Shown here: positions 25,272 through 38,289 of the stretch, piece after piece
Numbering within the stretch: the first letter of the stretch is position 1
How the letters are laid out: each line of letters begins with the position of its first letter
NCBI GenBank assembly: GCA_963556195.1
Contig: OY744535.1
Coordinates: 88,575,449-88,639,448 of the forward strand
Reading direction: 5' to 3'
DNA from: Sepiola atlantica
Taxonomy: Eukaryota; Mollusca; Cephalopoda; Sepiida; Sepiolidae
DNA length: 64,000 nucleotides
Program-made: the position numbers and the translations under genes
The notes under the pieces: model-generated
What the model was told of the DNA's origin: nothing
Seen by the model: the letters and a program-made list of their open reading frames with translations, nothing else
Databases searched by the model: none

Positions 25272-25432
25272 AAAAATATTTGCTGTAAAGAAGTGTAGAT
25301 AGAGATTGTAAGTAAAACTATAAAATATTTGCTGTAAAAAAGTGTAGATAGAGATTGTAAGTAAAACTATAAAATATTTGCTGTAAAGAAGTGTAGATAG
25401 AGATTGTAAGTAAAACTATAAAATATTTGTTT
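25272..25432 (+). repeat. 49 bp tandem repeat, 3.2 copies
   Basis: The TTTGCTGTAAAGAAGTGTAG word begins at 25281, 25330 and 25379 (counting from TGCTG), a constant 49-base step. Copies are nearly identical (AAAGAAG against AAAAAAG in the middle copy), so the duplication is recent. Confidence 0.95.
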
Positions 25433-25939
25433 TTATTTAAACTTATCGGTGCATTTGTTCTTCTGGGGTTGTTGTGAGCTACCTGTTTATAACACGCTAA
25501 ATCAATTAGAATGAAACATAGTGGAAAAAGTTACCCCTTGTTCGATCCGTTCAGTTCATCTCAGGTAATAAACAAAAATTCAGAGATCGCCTACCAAGGC
25601 TATACAGATATATTAAAATATATTTACCTACAGACGACATCCTTTAGAGGTTAGCTTTGACTCAGTCATAGAAAAGTATCACGTAATACGGAGATATGAA
25701 GTTATGTTTATGCCAATTTCAACGAGAAATACACATCAGGACAAGTTATAATCTGAATCTCGAATTGAAGCTTATGTGTATGTCTATGTTTTAATATCCC
25801 TAAAACATGCTGAAATTTAATTTTATTAACAAGGTTTTAATAATAATATTCATGAATAAATATTAAATTATATTTCCCTGCAGACGACGTCGTTCTAAGC
25901 TAATGTTTTTATAAGTGCAGGGAAGTAGTAATCTGAGAC

Positions 25940-25940
<1 letters not shown>
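25433..25940. other. No recognisable feature
   Basis: No gene or repeat seen between the 49 bp tandem repeat and the TA array. Confidence 0.5.
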
Positions 25941-27630
<1,690 letters not shown>

Positions 27631-27631
27631 T

Positions 27632-27762
27632 ATATATGCACATATATATGTGTATATATATGCACATATATATACATAGATATTTATATGCATATATATG
27701 CATATATATATGCATATATGCATATATATATGCATATATATGCATATATATATATATATTAA
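27632..27762. repeat. (ATATATGC)n-like microsatellite
   Basis: TATATGCATATA units similar to those at 26.0-26.4 kb. Confidence 0.93.
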
Positions 27763-27950
27763 CATGCACCTATTATATTTTTTTAAATTTTATACATTTC
27801 TATACCGTTGTAGATACTCGTATCTTTTCAATCTGGTAATTCCTAAATAAGGCAACATTTCAGTACGTCTTTTTTCAAGGTAGACTCGTCAGTTATAATT
27901 AACGCGGACTCTTAATGACAATGATTTACACTAGACTTTAAATTACTTTT

Positions 27951-27952
<2 letters not shown>

Positions 27953-27986
<34 letters not shown>

Positions 27987-28032
27987 TATATATATATTGT
28001 TTCTTTTCCATCTCTCTGTCTCTCTCTCTATC

Positions 28033-28100
<68 letters not shown>

Positions 28101-28122
28101 TATAATGTGTGTGTGTGTGATG
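27953..28122. repeat. (TA)n with (CT)n and (GT)n segments
   Basis: TA tract, a TCTCTCTGTCTCTCTCTC segment near 28011-28030, more TA/TATATG, then (GT)n near 28105-28120. Confidence 0.95.
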
Positions 28123-28429
28123 TGTGATATGAATAGCTCATGTATTTCGAACAGATTTCGTCATAACAAATAGGTCGAACCGTATGCACATCAAGTTTAT
28201 TTTAATTGATCTTAAACTTTTGCAAAATATGCCTTCAAATATATTGGAATCTGAAAACTAATGGTACTAATGTAAAAGAAATATATTTAAAAATATTTAC
28301 ACGTTGTTGTTATTCTTTCCCTAAAAACGTTATGAGAAATGGTGTGTCTCGACTCGCCAGTAAAAAAGTAAAATAACAAAGAACACATAGTAACTATAAA
28401 CCTCCCCAGAAACTGACGCATCTGTTCAC

Positions 28430-28933
28430 GTGAGTGCATCGTCTGACAATACATTTTTCAAAAGCTGTGCGCAAAAACTGAATCATCCCTCGAACCCTTA
28501 CAATACAACATATGATCTGACAAAGAAACTAAGCTGCCAGGTTTGTAGAATGAGTTATGTGAAACGGATAATGATCAAGGCGGCGAGCATGGCATATCAT
28601 GGATTGCTGCGGCTTCTTAGGCGTGCAACAATTTTTAAAGCCATCCATTCTTCACCCCTTGACTATATATTTCGTAGCGGCATTTGCTTATTTTTTCATT
28701 CCGATGAATTTTCTTGTGAAACATTATTTTATTTTCTCTTACTAAACCAAGTTGCGGTGTATTACCGTTTTACTGAGATACTGAATATGTCGCTATGTTT
28801 GATCCAAACAAATACCCATTATCACATCATTAGCTGTCTAGATAAAGATAAAAGTGTACCTGCTGTTCTTTCTTCTATGTCAGGAGAAAACATCATGCTA
28901 GACTACACCATTTTCAATTCGGTTAAAATCTAA
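28430..28933 (+). other. Unexplained 167-codon open frame
   Basis: One of the longest open frames in the window that is not low-complexity or clearly transposon-derived. The open frame begins at a GTG, which animals do not normally use; the first ATG is at 28550, leaving about 127 codons. Residues include a C-x-x-C pair (SCQVCRMSY) and a hydrophobic stretch (FYFLLLNQVAVYY) but no family I recognise. A CCTCCCCAG word about 20 bases upstream could serve as a splice acceptor, so an exon is possible. At this base composition a chance open frame is at least as likely. Confidence 0.2.
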
Positions 28934-29035
28934 AAGATAAATTATTTTTTCCTCCCTAGAGAAGACGTAAAATTAGTTACACACATACAAAATTAATTAT
29001 TCTTGAAATGGTGATAGACAACCACACACACAAAC

Positions 29036-29047
29036 ATATATATATAT

Positions 29048-29082
<35 letters not shown>

Positions 29083-29083
29083 T
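29036..29083. repeat. (TA)n-(GATA)n microsatellite
   Basis: TA tract followed by about eight GATA units. Confidence 0.95.
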
Positions 29084-29262
29084 GTTTATATATACATATC
29101 ATTTTTGGTTTTGTTTAGTTTTTTTAAAATAACGGATTTCCGATTACTTAACTATAAGAGCATACTATATATTTATGTATTGAGAATATTAATGAAAATT
29201 AGATCAGCCATAGTACAATACGCTATATTACCATATTTATTTGATTTCGCCATTATCTATCA

Positions 29263-29274
29263 ATCTATCTATAA

Positions 29275-29365
<91 letters not shown>
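29263..29365. repeat. (TATC)n-(TA)n microsatellite
   Basis: About ten ATCT units then about 27 TA units. It mirrors the (GATA)n tract 180 bases to the left in inverted orientation, but the DNA between the two does not fold. Confidence 0.95.
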
Positions 29366-29367
<2 letters not shown>

Positions 29368-29879
29368 GGAACAACATACCCCTATTTATCACACGGTATA
29401 AGTGAATATATCGTCAGGGTCTTGCTTTTTAGGTTTTTCTCTTTTTTACTAAAGTGTCACCATTTCTCAAGCCCCTAAGGCTACTCGAAGAAAATAGTTA
29501 CTGTGGACGTTAAGACCACACAATGATTATTAATAATGTTGATGGACATTCGGCAGAATTTGATTATTCAAGAAGATTTATTTTGCATTCGACTTGAAAA
29601 CGACAATGTTGTGGTAAGCTGGGAAGTAGCCACACAGATGATTAGTTCTAGAATAGAAAGTTTACTCATGGAAGTTTCGTTTAGTTTTAGGCAAAGAATG
29701 AAAGAGATAGGAAAATATTTACAGTGGTTGTAGTAAACGAGTTTGTGTGTGAATATTTTACGGATGAGGAGCTCAATCGAGCTCAATCGAGCTCCTGCTA
29801 TTAAAATAACGATTGAGTAGAGAAGGACAACATCTTTCATGTGATAACTATGTAGTAGGGAAAAGAAAAAGACATCGCC

Positions 29880-30840
29880 CACTAGATATTGACGTCGGTA
29901 TTTAACTCTGTCAAGGCAGGAAACATTATTGGTAGAAGAACCACATCAGATGTGGCACCAGTACTCCATCTTAGGACGCATTTGAACTATACAGGAAGAA
30001 GATTGCGTCATGGGTCAGCTACTTTTTTAGACGGTAGAATAATGCAAACATTTTTCAAGCGACTTTGGTAACGGAATTGATGTAAGTTCCCAATTCAGGT
30101 CTTGGGCTAAGGCCAGTCCTAGAAACTTGTCAAAGCAGAAGGCTTCCTCAAAACGAGAGCCATTTATTTTTATTTGCGACAAGTGGGGATCAAATGGGTT
30201 TGCGGTGAAAAGAGAGAAGCTTGATTTGGGACGCATTAAAAGTCTCCAGTCGCTTTCACCCCATTGTACCACATATTCATGGTCTGAAGAAAGAGAATCA
30301 GAAAAAAGATAGTAGTCATTGCTGCCATGATAAATCTTGCTATAGATGGTTATTTCGTCTGCATTAATGTCAGCGAATGATTTAGAATGTGATTTTGGGC
30401 GATCATTCATTAAGATCAGGAAGAGGATTCGGCCCATAATGGATCCTTAAGGTACGAGTTGTATACTAGGGACTTCTGATTTCTGCCCATTAATTGCTTC
30501 TTTTATGAAATCATCAGAGAGAAAGGATTTGATGGTTGCAACAAAATTTCCAGATATTACATACCTTTGTATCTTGTGATGTAGACCTTTCTGTCAACCC
30601 ATATCGAACCCCTTTGATATGTCAAGAGATATGGCTGTAGAAACGAACTCAGTGTCAATAGATTCACAGAGTCTATGTTATATTATCATCGGCACAGCAG
30701 CTGATAAGCTCGTGTGACGAACACCATATTGCTTGTCACTGAGTAGGTTTATTTTTGCTGGGGTGATTAACAGCTTCTTAATTTATCACGGGTTCAAGCA
30801 AATGAATCATGCCGTATATGAGAGTGATTAGTCTGAACTG
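29880..30840 (-). mobile_element. Jockey-like LINE reverse transcriptase relic 1
   Basis: Minus-strand fragment of a non-LTR retrotransposon ORF2, read from high to low coordinates. Near 30800 is a LEPVIN-type word; near 30745 LSDKQYGVRH; then AISLDISKGFD (reverse-transcriptase block with the first catalytic Asp), IKSFLSDDFIK, and an open segment 30437-30027 with MGRILFLILMNDRPKS. The normal FADD catalytic box is altered to FADINADE. KINGSRFEEAFCFDKFLGL and DLNWE follow. At about 29980-29890, after a frameshift, VQMRPKMEYWCHI is the downstream conserved block. Stops and frameshifts throughout; no ORF1 or endonuclease is present, as expected of a 5'-truncated copy. Confidence 0.85.
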
Positions 30841-31695
30841 AGATACGGTAGACTGATCTCCAGTATTTGTAACCTAGCGAACGATAGATTTGTCTGAACA
30901 GTAGCTCAGACAAAACTGCCGACTGAGTAGACAACGTGTTCTAACCGAGTGTTCAGAAAAGTCGCTCATGGTAAATGAAGACTGACCGACTAATTAGGGT
31001 AAGCGGGAGTTATGGGGCTGCCGAAATGACACCCACAATGAGGTTTCTACTTTCGATTAGTTTTGTTTTACAGAATGGTATTTTGAAAAGTACAGTTTCA
31101 GTGAAGAAATTAAACTAAATATAAGAGAAAAAAAACTAAAAGAAAGATGAAAGGAAAGTAACAGAATAAAAAGCCATTTTTTGTGGGAGGTAATTTGGTC
31201 TCAGAAAATTAATATCAGCGTACCATGTACACAAGAAAAGAATGCATTATTATTATTATTATTATCATCATCATCATCATCATCATCATCAGTAATAGTA
31301 GTAGTAGTAGTAGTTGTAGGAGTAGTAGTAGTGTACGTTGTGTGTTTTAAACTTATTTTATAAGTTCTTTTTCTACATACGCTGCTTTCGCGTCTTTTAA
31401 TGAACATATGCGGGTGAGAGTGTACCTTTTATAACGTGTGCGGGTTTGCCAGCGGGGTTAAAGTCGTTGATCAAATACGGGAGAATGGACGAGCAGGTGG
31501 GACTTTTTGCCTTCGGTATCATACCGAGACGTAGTTGAAAGTTTCAGAGAATATTTTGCAACGTCCGTCTCGCGTCACATCCATGAACATTTTCCATTAA
31601 AACTTTCGATTTTTGTGCGCGACAATAAGTGACGTCATCGTATCTCGAACTGTCAGGGTCTATCCTTGACCTGTTCTTTAGATCTTGAGTTTATC
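30841..31695. other. No gene; trinucleotide microsatellite
   Basis: Includes (TTA)n-(TCA)n-(GTA)n at 31247-31333, which gives poly-Leu/Ser/Val and poly-Asp/Asn open frames as artefacts. Nothing else supported. Confidence 0.55.
31247..31333. repeat. (TTA)n(TCA)n(GTA)n microsatellite
   Basis: Three adjoining trinucleotide arrays, each apparently derived from the other by point change. Confidence 0.95.
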
Positions 31696-31699
31696 TATC

Positions 31700-32610
31700 C
31701 GTTACTCTCATTATGGGAATCAACCTTCTTAAATATAATCTTCTAATCAATATTGTTGAACTATTTATTGATATATGTGAAAACGACACAATCATCTATG
31801 GCAGAACTTTGAAGAGCATTGATCATCGAGGTATTGATCATTTTCTTTCTTCATACTTTGAGCACGTGGAGCAATAGGGAAAAAGTGGATTGTTACTTCT
31901 AACACAACTAAAGGCAAACGTCTGTCCTTTTACCACAAACGCTCTCATTGTCGTTTCTCCCTAGTTGAAATTAAGAGCCTTCTCAGTGAAAGAGCCCTTT
32001 TCTTTGATAAGCTTCTCCAAGTGACTTTCACTCCAGACTTGAAATAGAACACTTACATTCAAAACTGTGGCTCAAATCGCTGGAATAACACTATCGCCTC
32101 CAATAAATCACTTTAGACAAAATCGTCTCCATGTATAAGAGCCAGATACGTCTTAAGATAAATTACTGCGGTAATATCGTGGGAGGTGCCGCTCAAGCAC
32201 TCTTTCTTGGCTTCAGAAGAGTATGAAATCGATTCGTAATTCAGCCAATATGATCTATTCTTTTCCCTTAAGCAATTTTTCACACAGAAGTGATTTTACT
32301 AGCCGTTCTCTACTAGATCCTTATGTTCATAATAAGTGCGCGACTCAGCTCAAATCCTTGTCTCTCTAGTAAAACTATCACCTCATAAACTCGCATAGTA
32401 AAAACAACAAAAGACTGTCCTTTTTCTTTACTCAGTCCCAAAAACCAAACGGAACTTCCATGAACACATTTCTTTGAAATTCCCATCTGTGAAACAAAAT
32501 ACTACCAGTCGCCTATACTACTCAATAGCTCCCCTTATTTCGTTCATTGTTAAAGTAAAACTATATCTAACACTTATCACCGTGTGCCTCCAGAGCATTG
32601 ATGAGCGGTG
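31700..32610 (+). mobile_element. Jockey-like LINE reverse transcriptase relic 2
   Basis: Plus-strand decayed C-terminal half of a non-LTR polymerase. Recognisable blocks across frames: TIIYGRTLKSIDHR (about 31780-31830, after a degraded FADD position), IVSMYKSQIRLKINYCGNIV followed by GGAAQ (about 32115-32195, the conserved post-RT block), and further C-terminal pieces resembling the family (KTELPxxHFF near 32440-32480). Full of stops. Orientation is opposite to relic 1, so it is an independent insertion or an inverted fragment. Confidence 0.75.
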
Positions 32611-33045
32611 ATACATTAGTAAAAGAAAAAACAAAAAAATAAAGATATATACTTACGCAAACACATATGTGAACACTCACAAACATGCACACATGCACGC
32701 GCACACATAGTGTGAGGTTTCATTAATCGTATATTACAATTCAAATGCCAATAATAACACTAAAGGCTTTCATAGTTTGCAATAGTTAATAATAACAGTA
32801 TACAATATTATTAATATTTTAAATAATAGTAAATATTTTATTTTAGAACTAGAAATCAGAACCTTTATTATGTTTGAAATTATATATGTCTTATACAAGA
32901 ATTTGCAATTTAATTTTTTTACTGAAATTGTTATTAATAACAAAATGCAAATGATGTATTGTAGCAATCATTGTAGCAATAATTGAAATCAAAGTACACT
33001 ATAGAAATAATAAGCATATATATTTTATTTATATACATTTCATTA
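32611..33045. other. No recognisable feature
   Basis: AT-rich, with short (CA)-rich stretches near 32650-32710. Confidence 0.55.
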
Positions 33046-33046
33046 T

Positions 33047-33056
33047 TATGTATATA

Positions 33057-33152
<96 letters not shown>
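33047..33152. repeat. (TA)n microsatellite
   Basis: TA/TATATG tract ending exactly at the left end of the MITE. Confidence 0.95.
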
Positions 33153-33155
<3 letters not shown>

Positions 33156-33536
33156 GGTGGGCAAAAATAAGGGTCCTATTTTTAAAAATTCATAACTTTT
33201 TTATTTATTGATTTTTTTAAAAATTTTTTTTAGAATAAGTAAAGGACCCCTTCCGAAGCAAGCATGAGCCGTATTAGCCCTAAGGAACGTACCCTCATTT
33301 AGAAAACATTATTTTTGCTTAAAAAACTCAAAACAGTGTAAAAAACAATACTTTAGTTTTTGTAAGTTTTAAGAAGTGTTTTTCGGCTAAAATTTGTTTT
33401 GTTTATTTCAAAAAATCTCGGAAGGGTCAGTCTACACACACATAAAGTTTGGTGAGTTTAACTTTTGTTTTGTGGAAGTTATTCAAATTCAAGTTATTCA
33501 AATTTAAAGATAGGACCCTTATTTTGGCCCACCCTG
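33153..33536. mobile_element. Mariner-type MITE with TA target duplication
   Basis: A 384 bp element. Left end CAGGGTGGGCAAAAATAAGG followed by GTCCTATTTTTAAA is the inverted match of the right end (TTTAAAGATAGGACCC followed by TTATTTTGGCCCACCCTG), giving about 34-base terminal inverted repeats with two or three mismatches. Both ends are flanked by TA (33151-33152 and 33537-33538), the target duplication of Tc1/mariner elements. There is no transposase gene. It inserted into a TA microsatellite. Family (Tc1/mariner) is inferred from the TA duplication and CAGGGTG ends. Confidence 0.85.
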
Positions 33537-33621
33537 TATATGCATGTAACATAAGTACTACTGTTAAAACAAATTTTAAATCTTAAAACTGATGATAAAA
33601 TCATGCCATAATAAGTATTAG

Positions 33622-33706
33622 TTAAATACTACTATTCTTACTACTACTACTATAACTACTACTACTACTACTCCTACTACTACTAGTACTAATAATAATA
33701 ACACAT
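33622..33706. repeat. (ACT)n-(AAT)n microsatellite, left flank of LINE
   Basis: Imperfect ACT repeats passing into AATAATAATAA, directly before LINE coding sequence at 33715. The same pair of trinucleotides recurs at the other end of the element (35288-35342). Confidence 0.9.
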
Positions 33707-34330
33707 TTTTACAGATGGCTGCACAGGACAATACGATTAGGACACACTACATCAAAGCTAACACAGATATATCCCAGGAAGACAGTAAGTGCAGACTTTT
33801 TGGACGAAGAGACGAAACAGTAAATAATAAAATAAGTAAATGCAGCAAACCAGCAAAGAAAGAATACAAGAACATGCATCACTGTGTGGGGAAACAGTAT
33901 ACTGGGAACTGTGCAAATTGTTTAATTTTGAATATGCAGACAAATGGTACACACATAGACCAGAAAAAGTACTGAAAAAAACACAAAATCTTCTAAGATA
34001 TGGATGTACAAATAGACACACTCATAAAAGCAAGGAAACCGGATGTTATAATAATCGATAAGAATGAAAATCTTGCAAAATCGTACACTTCGCTGTTCCA
34101 GCTGAGCACACGGTGAAGATCAAAGAGACGGAAACACGAATCAAATATACGGAACTAGCCAGATAACTGAAAGAAATATGGAGCATGAGGAAAGTCAGTA
34201 TTATACCAATAATCGTAGGAGCACTAGGGGCTATACAAAGGGTGACAATGATCAACACAGCTGCAATCTTAAGGAAAAACCTCAAATGCGGAAACTACCT
34301 CGCATAAGCCACGAAGTGTAACCAATCACA
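33707..34330 (+). mobile_element. RLE-type LINE (R2/R4 group) C-terminal domain, decayed
   Basis: 3' end of a non-LTR retrotransposon polymerase with a restriction-like endonuclease. 33715-33895 reads MAAQDNTIRTHYIKANTDIS, then a degraded zinc knuckle (CRLFGRRDET ... SKCSKPAKKEYK). A frameshift leads to YWELCKLFNFEYADKWYTHR (33896-33960). Next comes the endonuclease core: KARKPDVIIIDKNEN (about 34027-34070, the PD...(D)xK type) and, after another shift, IVHFAVPAEHTVKIKETE. 34180-34300 reads IWSMRKVSIIPIIVGALGAI and AAILRKNL. At least three frameshifts and one stop. The 5' part is missing. Confidence 0.8.
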
Positions 34331-34439
34331 TGGGATTTAAAACAGGAAGAAAACAAAACCACAAAACGAACACCATATCACAAACCAGGGAACATAAACT
34401 GCAAGAAACATAACTCAATAAGCTCCTGCCAAAAAAATG

Positions 34440-34790
34440 GCGCCCGCTTAGAACTGAAAGGAATATAAAGCATGAAGAAAGTCAGTATAATAGCAATATT
34501 CGTATGAGCACTAGGAACAATAAAATAAAACTGGAAAAGAGACTGGGAGAAATTGGAATCAAAGGGATCATTGGAACTATACTAAGGACGAAAATGATCA
34601 AAGCAGCTACAATCTTAAGAACGTCATTGAATGCGGAAACTAACTCGCATAGACTACGAAGGGTCACACGGAATCTACTACAAAAAGGAAACAACATCAC
34701 AGAAATAACACATCACAAGCAAAAGAAACAGAAAATGCAAGAAACATCACTTTATAGCTCCTATCATATAAATTACACCGGCCTCAACTG
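34440..34790 (+). mobile_element. Second, diverged 3' end of the same LINE
   Basis: The GGAATATAAAGCATGAAGAA block followed by AGTCAGTATAATAGCAATA parallels GGAGCATGAGGAAAGTCAGT (34180 on). TGATCAAAGCAGCTACAATC (34596) parallels TGATCAACACAGCTGCAATC (34250), and TGCGGAAACTA...CTCGCATA occurs in both. So the last ~230 bases of the coding region plus start of the 3' UTR are present twice in tandem, either a partial duplication or a second 5'-truncated insertion. Confidence 0.7.
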
Positions 34791-35287
34791 ACACGACACA
34801 AAAAATTAACCAATAAACAGAAATAGCAAGAAACACCATCAGCTCCCCACCCCTAAATAAAATTAAAATAAAAAATAAAAATATTAATAAAATAAAAAAT
34901 TTCAAAAATAACAAAAAGAAATAAAATAAAAATGAATTTCAAAAAAATAATGGCACAAGCCTAGGCTGACACCACGCAACATATTTGCATAGGGTTAAGT
35001 ATGATGAGAAGACCGAAGAGGGATAGCACATACCAGACCTCCACTGGAAGTGCAGAGACTGCTGGGAACTTATTGCCACCATAATCTCAGAGAATACCAA
35101 TGGCCCTTACCAGCGAGAACTCAATGGTAAACGGATGTTGTGATACTGCAAGTTTATTTGCGCTGGCTATCGAAAACAGGTTGAGAATACTGGAAATGTG
35201 AAGACACTTATTGCCACTCAGACTTCAGGGAATACCACCGGTTGTCGGTGAGCAATCACTGATGGCCTGTGTGAGAACTCCTAGTGA
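34791..35287 (+). other. LINE 3' UTR-like sequence
   Basis: A-rich (AAATAAAATTAAAATAAAAA-like) then a GC-balanced non-coding block (34960-35285) leading directly into the right-hand (ACT)n. It likely belongs to the RLE LINE. No open frame. Confidence 0.45.
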
Positions 35288-35292
35288 GTAAA

Positions 35293-35323
<31 letters not shown>

Positions 35324-35342
35324 ATAATAATAATGATAATAA
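35288..35342. repeat. (ACT)n-(AAT)n microsatellite, right flank of LINE
   Basis: About ten ACT units, then AATAATAATAATGATAATAA. Confidence 0.95.
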
Positions 35343-35599
35343 CTATTTTCATAATTAATTGGTATTAAGATATTAGTAAATTGGAAAGTGTTTTTAATAA
35401 AAGGTATGTGAATGTTAAGTGATATTGTTATGTTTAACGTCACTAAATTTAAAATATGTTTTTAACTGTAATAACAAATTATAATTATTATGATAAAAAA
35501 TCAATATTCAAATAAAAATAGCATTTCTGTAAATTAAAACATCGATAAGTTATGACCCGGATGTTTGTATATATTTATTTTTTATTTTTGAGATAGTTC
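35343..35599. other. No recognisable feature
   Basis: AT-rich spacer with no supported feature. Confidence 0.6.
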
Positions 35600-37140
35600 A
35601 TACCAAACAAGGCCTGCTGCCACTGTAAATGTAAGGGGCTACTGAGAAACCGGGTGAAAGTTTCAGAGTCCAGCAGCACAAGGAAAGAAGCTTTTTGAGT
35701 ATAAAGCTAATCTGGGGACCTCCACAGTGAATGGATGGGATGTGGCACATTGTCGGGTTAATCGAGTGAATTTACGTCGTGGGGACACTCATGCAGCAAG
35801 TTCATCAGATCACAATAAATTGAAGTACTTGTAAAACAGGCACAAGGACGCAACACTGCGGCGATGGGGCAGAGCTAGAGTTAGGTAGATAGTGAGGGAC
35901 CTATTAAGTTGGTGACTCTTTTTAGACCTTGTCTAAGAGGGAGAAAGTAGCGGATGATGCCCCAGCCCAAATGTGGCAACACTACTCCATGCATGGGCGG
36001 ATGGTAGTTTTGTAGAGGTATAGGATAATGCCATGTGTGAAAAGTTTACAAGCACAGTAGAAAGGGCCCCGCTTTTATTGCAGCAACCCTGGCACTGTAT
36101 TCAATCAATTTATTCCAATTTATATTATATGTGAAAGATAGGCCGAGGAGGTTGAATGATGAACTTTCAGGAAGGGTGTTATTTGCCATGTCAATCGGTG
36201 GTTGAAGAGGGTTCCTGTAATTATTGAAGGAACGTAGTTTTGTTTTTGTGGCATTAAAAGTTACCATCTATTGTTTGGCTCCAATCCACTACAGACTAGA
36301 GTTCATTTTCTAAAGATTCAGCCATTTCCTAAGATATTTACGCGTTGGTTTTGCTCACATGACGAGAGTAGTATCTGGTGTCGTCAGCAAATATTCCAAT
36401 CTCAGTCTCAATGACATCAAGGATGTCATTTATGAAGATCAGAAACAGTAGAGGTCCCCTCATTTGTGTCATGTTGCTTAGATGAACGGCCATCAAGGAA
36501 CAGGCTGGATCTTCTTTTTTTGTTAAAAAGGATTTAATTATATTAAATCTTTGTACAGTAATACCATATGAGTGCCGTTTTAGGAGAAGCCCTTCATGCC
36601 ATACCTATTCAAAGGTCGTGTGTATATCAAGCGCTACCGCCCTAGCTTCACCTGCCGTGCCCAGGGTATGATATATGCGTTCAGAGATGACCGTTACAAT
36701 ATCTGCGGTAGATTGTGCTTTTCTAAATCCGCATTGATGATTGGAAAGAAGTGTAGTATTTACTAGGTGATTCAAATATTTTAGCAAATATCGGGAGTAG
36801 ACTGATTGGGCGGTAGTTTAAAGGATCAGTTCTATCTCCAGAATCATGTAAGACTAGTACCACAGAAGCAAGTGTTCAACTATCAGGGAAAGAAGATACA
36901 GCAAGGCAGTTGTTGTATAGTTTGGAGAGTATAGGGACCAGCTCAGCAGAGTATTTATTTATTACTATTACTGGTATAAGGTCAAGCCCACAGGCTTTGG
37001 ATGAATCAAGTTTTTTTAATGATATATTCGGCCTTAGATGGGATGATTACCAGGTTCTCAAGTGTTGCTTCAGTCCGCAATTGGAATTTAGGGAGGGTGT
37101 TGTTTGCGGAATCCAAAGTACAGTTTAAGGCGAAACGCTG
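35600..37140 (-). mobile_element. Jockey-like LINE reverse transcriptase relic 3
   Basis: Longest LINE relic, minus strand, read high to low. Upstream block near 37000-36830 (PVIVINKYSAELVPI, GDRTDPLNYRPISL). 36787-36605: LKYLNHLVNTTLL, CGFRKAQSTADIVTVISERI, AVALDIHTTFE (first catalytic Asp block). About 36590-36440: KRHSYGITVQRFNIIKSFL and a LIFINDILDVIE region. FADD catalytic box is intact (codons at 36391-36380), then DTRYYSRHVSKTNA. 36267-36046: FNATKTKLRSFNNYRN and SSSFNLLGLSF. 36030-35620: MEYCCHIWAGASSATFSLLD and C-terminal tail. Frame changes and stops make it inactive. It is closer to relic 1 in family than to the RLE LINEs. Confidence 0.88.
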
Positions 37141-38110
37141 TGCAAGTAGTTCAGCCTAATCAGTTGTCGTGCAAACAACGTCGTCGTAATTTGATAGCTG
37201 CGAAATTGTCGATTTATAAAACTTACAGCAAATATAAAAATGATAATAATCATAACAGTCATAATATTCATAAAAATAATAAAAATACAATTAATAGTAA
37301 AGAGTGGTATGTGGGTTCAGGGTGTAGAGCTGAGAGACACTAAATTAAACTTAATTTTAGAAACACAATTTATTAGTGTTTTTAATTTTGATCGTAACAC
37401 ATTATTTTATAATTATAATACTACTAATAAATAGCAATATTCATAATTTCACAACAATTTTAAGCAATATGGAACAATAAGCGAAGACAAATGTTTGTTT
37501 TCTTTCTTTTAAAATAGAATTTAATCTCGGAAGTCTTAGCTTTGAAGAAATTTGATTTATTTACACAGACAATATAATACATATTTACTAGTTTTTTTCC
37601 TAAATTTCTTTTAAAAATATTATCATATGAAAATAATGTTTTAAAATGTGTATTAATTTAATTATCTTATAATTTTATCGACTGATCCTTTCCATAATTT
37701 TAAGAAATGATTTTTATAGACATCCCATGTCAAATATATCTCATTAGTATCAACTGTTTTCAAGATGAAATATTTACCTTTCGAATCCATACAATATTAA
37801 ACAATTGAACATACATTAATAGCAGTTTCTATTTACGAAGCGGTTTATCTTCCAATTTATATTTTTAATTTCGATATTAATAATTTGGCTTTATAGAAAA
37901 GTTTCGACGACTAATTATTTTCTATAGTACTAATTATTGTGTGCAATCAATTAAAATTTTGTAATCTTTACGTCAGTGAATTCAAAAGTTATGTTTCGTT
38001 GCTTGTAAAAATTGTTATTTCCTTTAATAACAGTTCCCAATGTTGGTAATGTTCAATATATTATTTATACTACTATTCTTTTTCGTGTAAGTCGTCTATT
38101 TTCTTCAAAT
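37141..38110. other. No recognisable feature
   Basis: Very AT-rich, with an (AAT)-like region near 37230-37290 and nothing supported as a gene. Confidence 0.5.
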
Positions 38111-38113
38111 GGC

Positions 38114-38114
<1 letters not shown>

Positions 38115-38167
<53 letters not shown>

Positions 38168-38229
38168 TTATATATATATATATAGATATGTATATAAAAC
38201 AAATAATGATACCACGACTCAAATAAAGT

Positions 38230-38284
<55 letters not shown>
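38115..38284. repeat. Two (TA)n microsatellites
   Basis: TA tracts at about 38115-38192 and 38234-38282 separated by about 40 unique bases. Confidence 0.95.
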
Positions 38285-38285
<1 letters not shown>

Positions 38286-38289
38286 TTGA

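Noticed and set aside
29036..29365. Large inverted repeat formed by (GATA)n and (TATC)n
   Set aside because: Only the microsatellites pair; the 180 bases between them do not, and both are common simple repeats.
31181..31407. Poly-Ser/Val and poly-Asp/Asn open frames
   Set aside because: Products of the trinucleotide microsatellite at 31247-31333.
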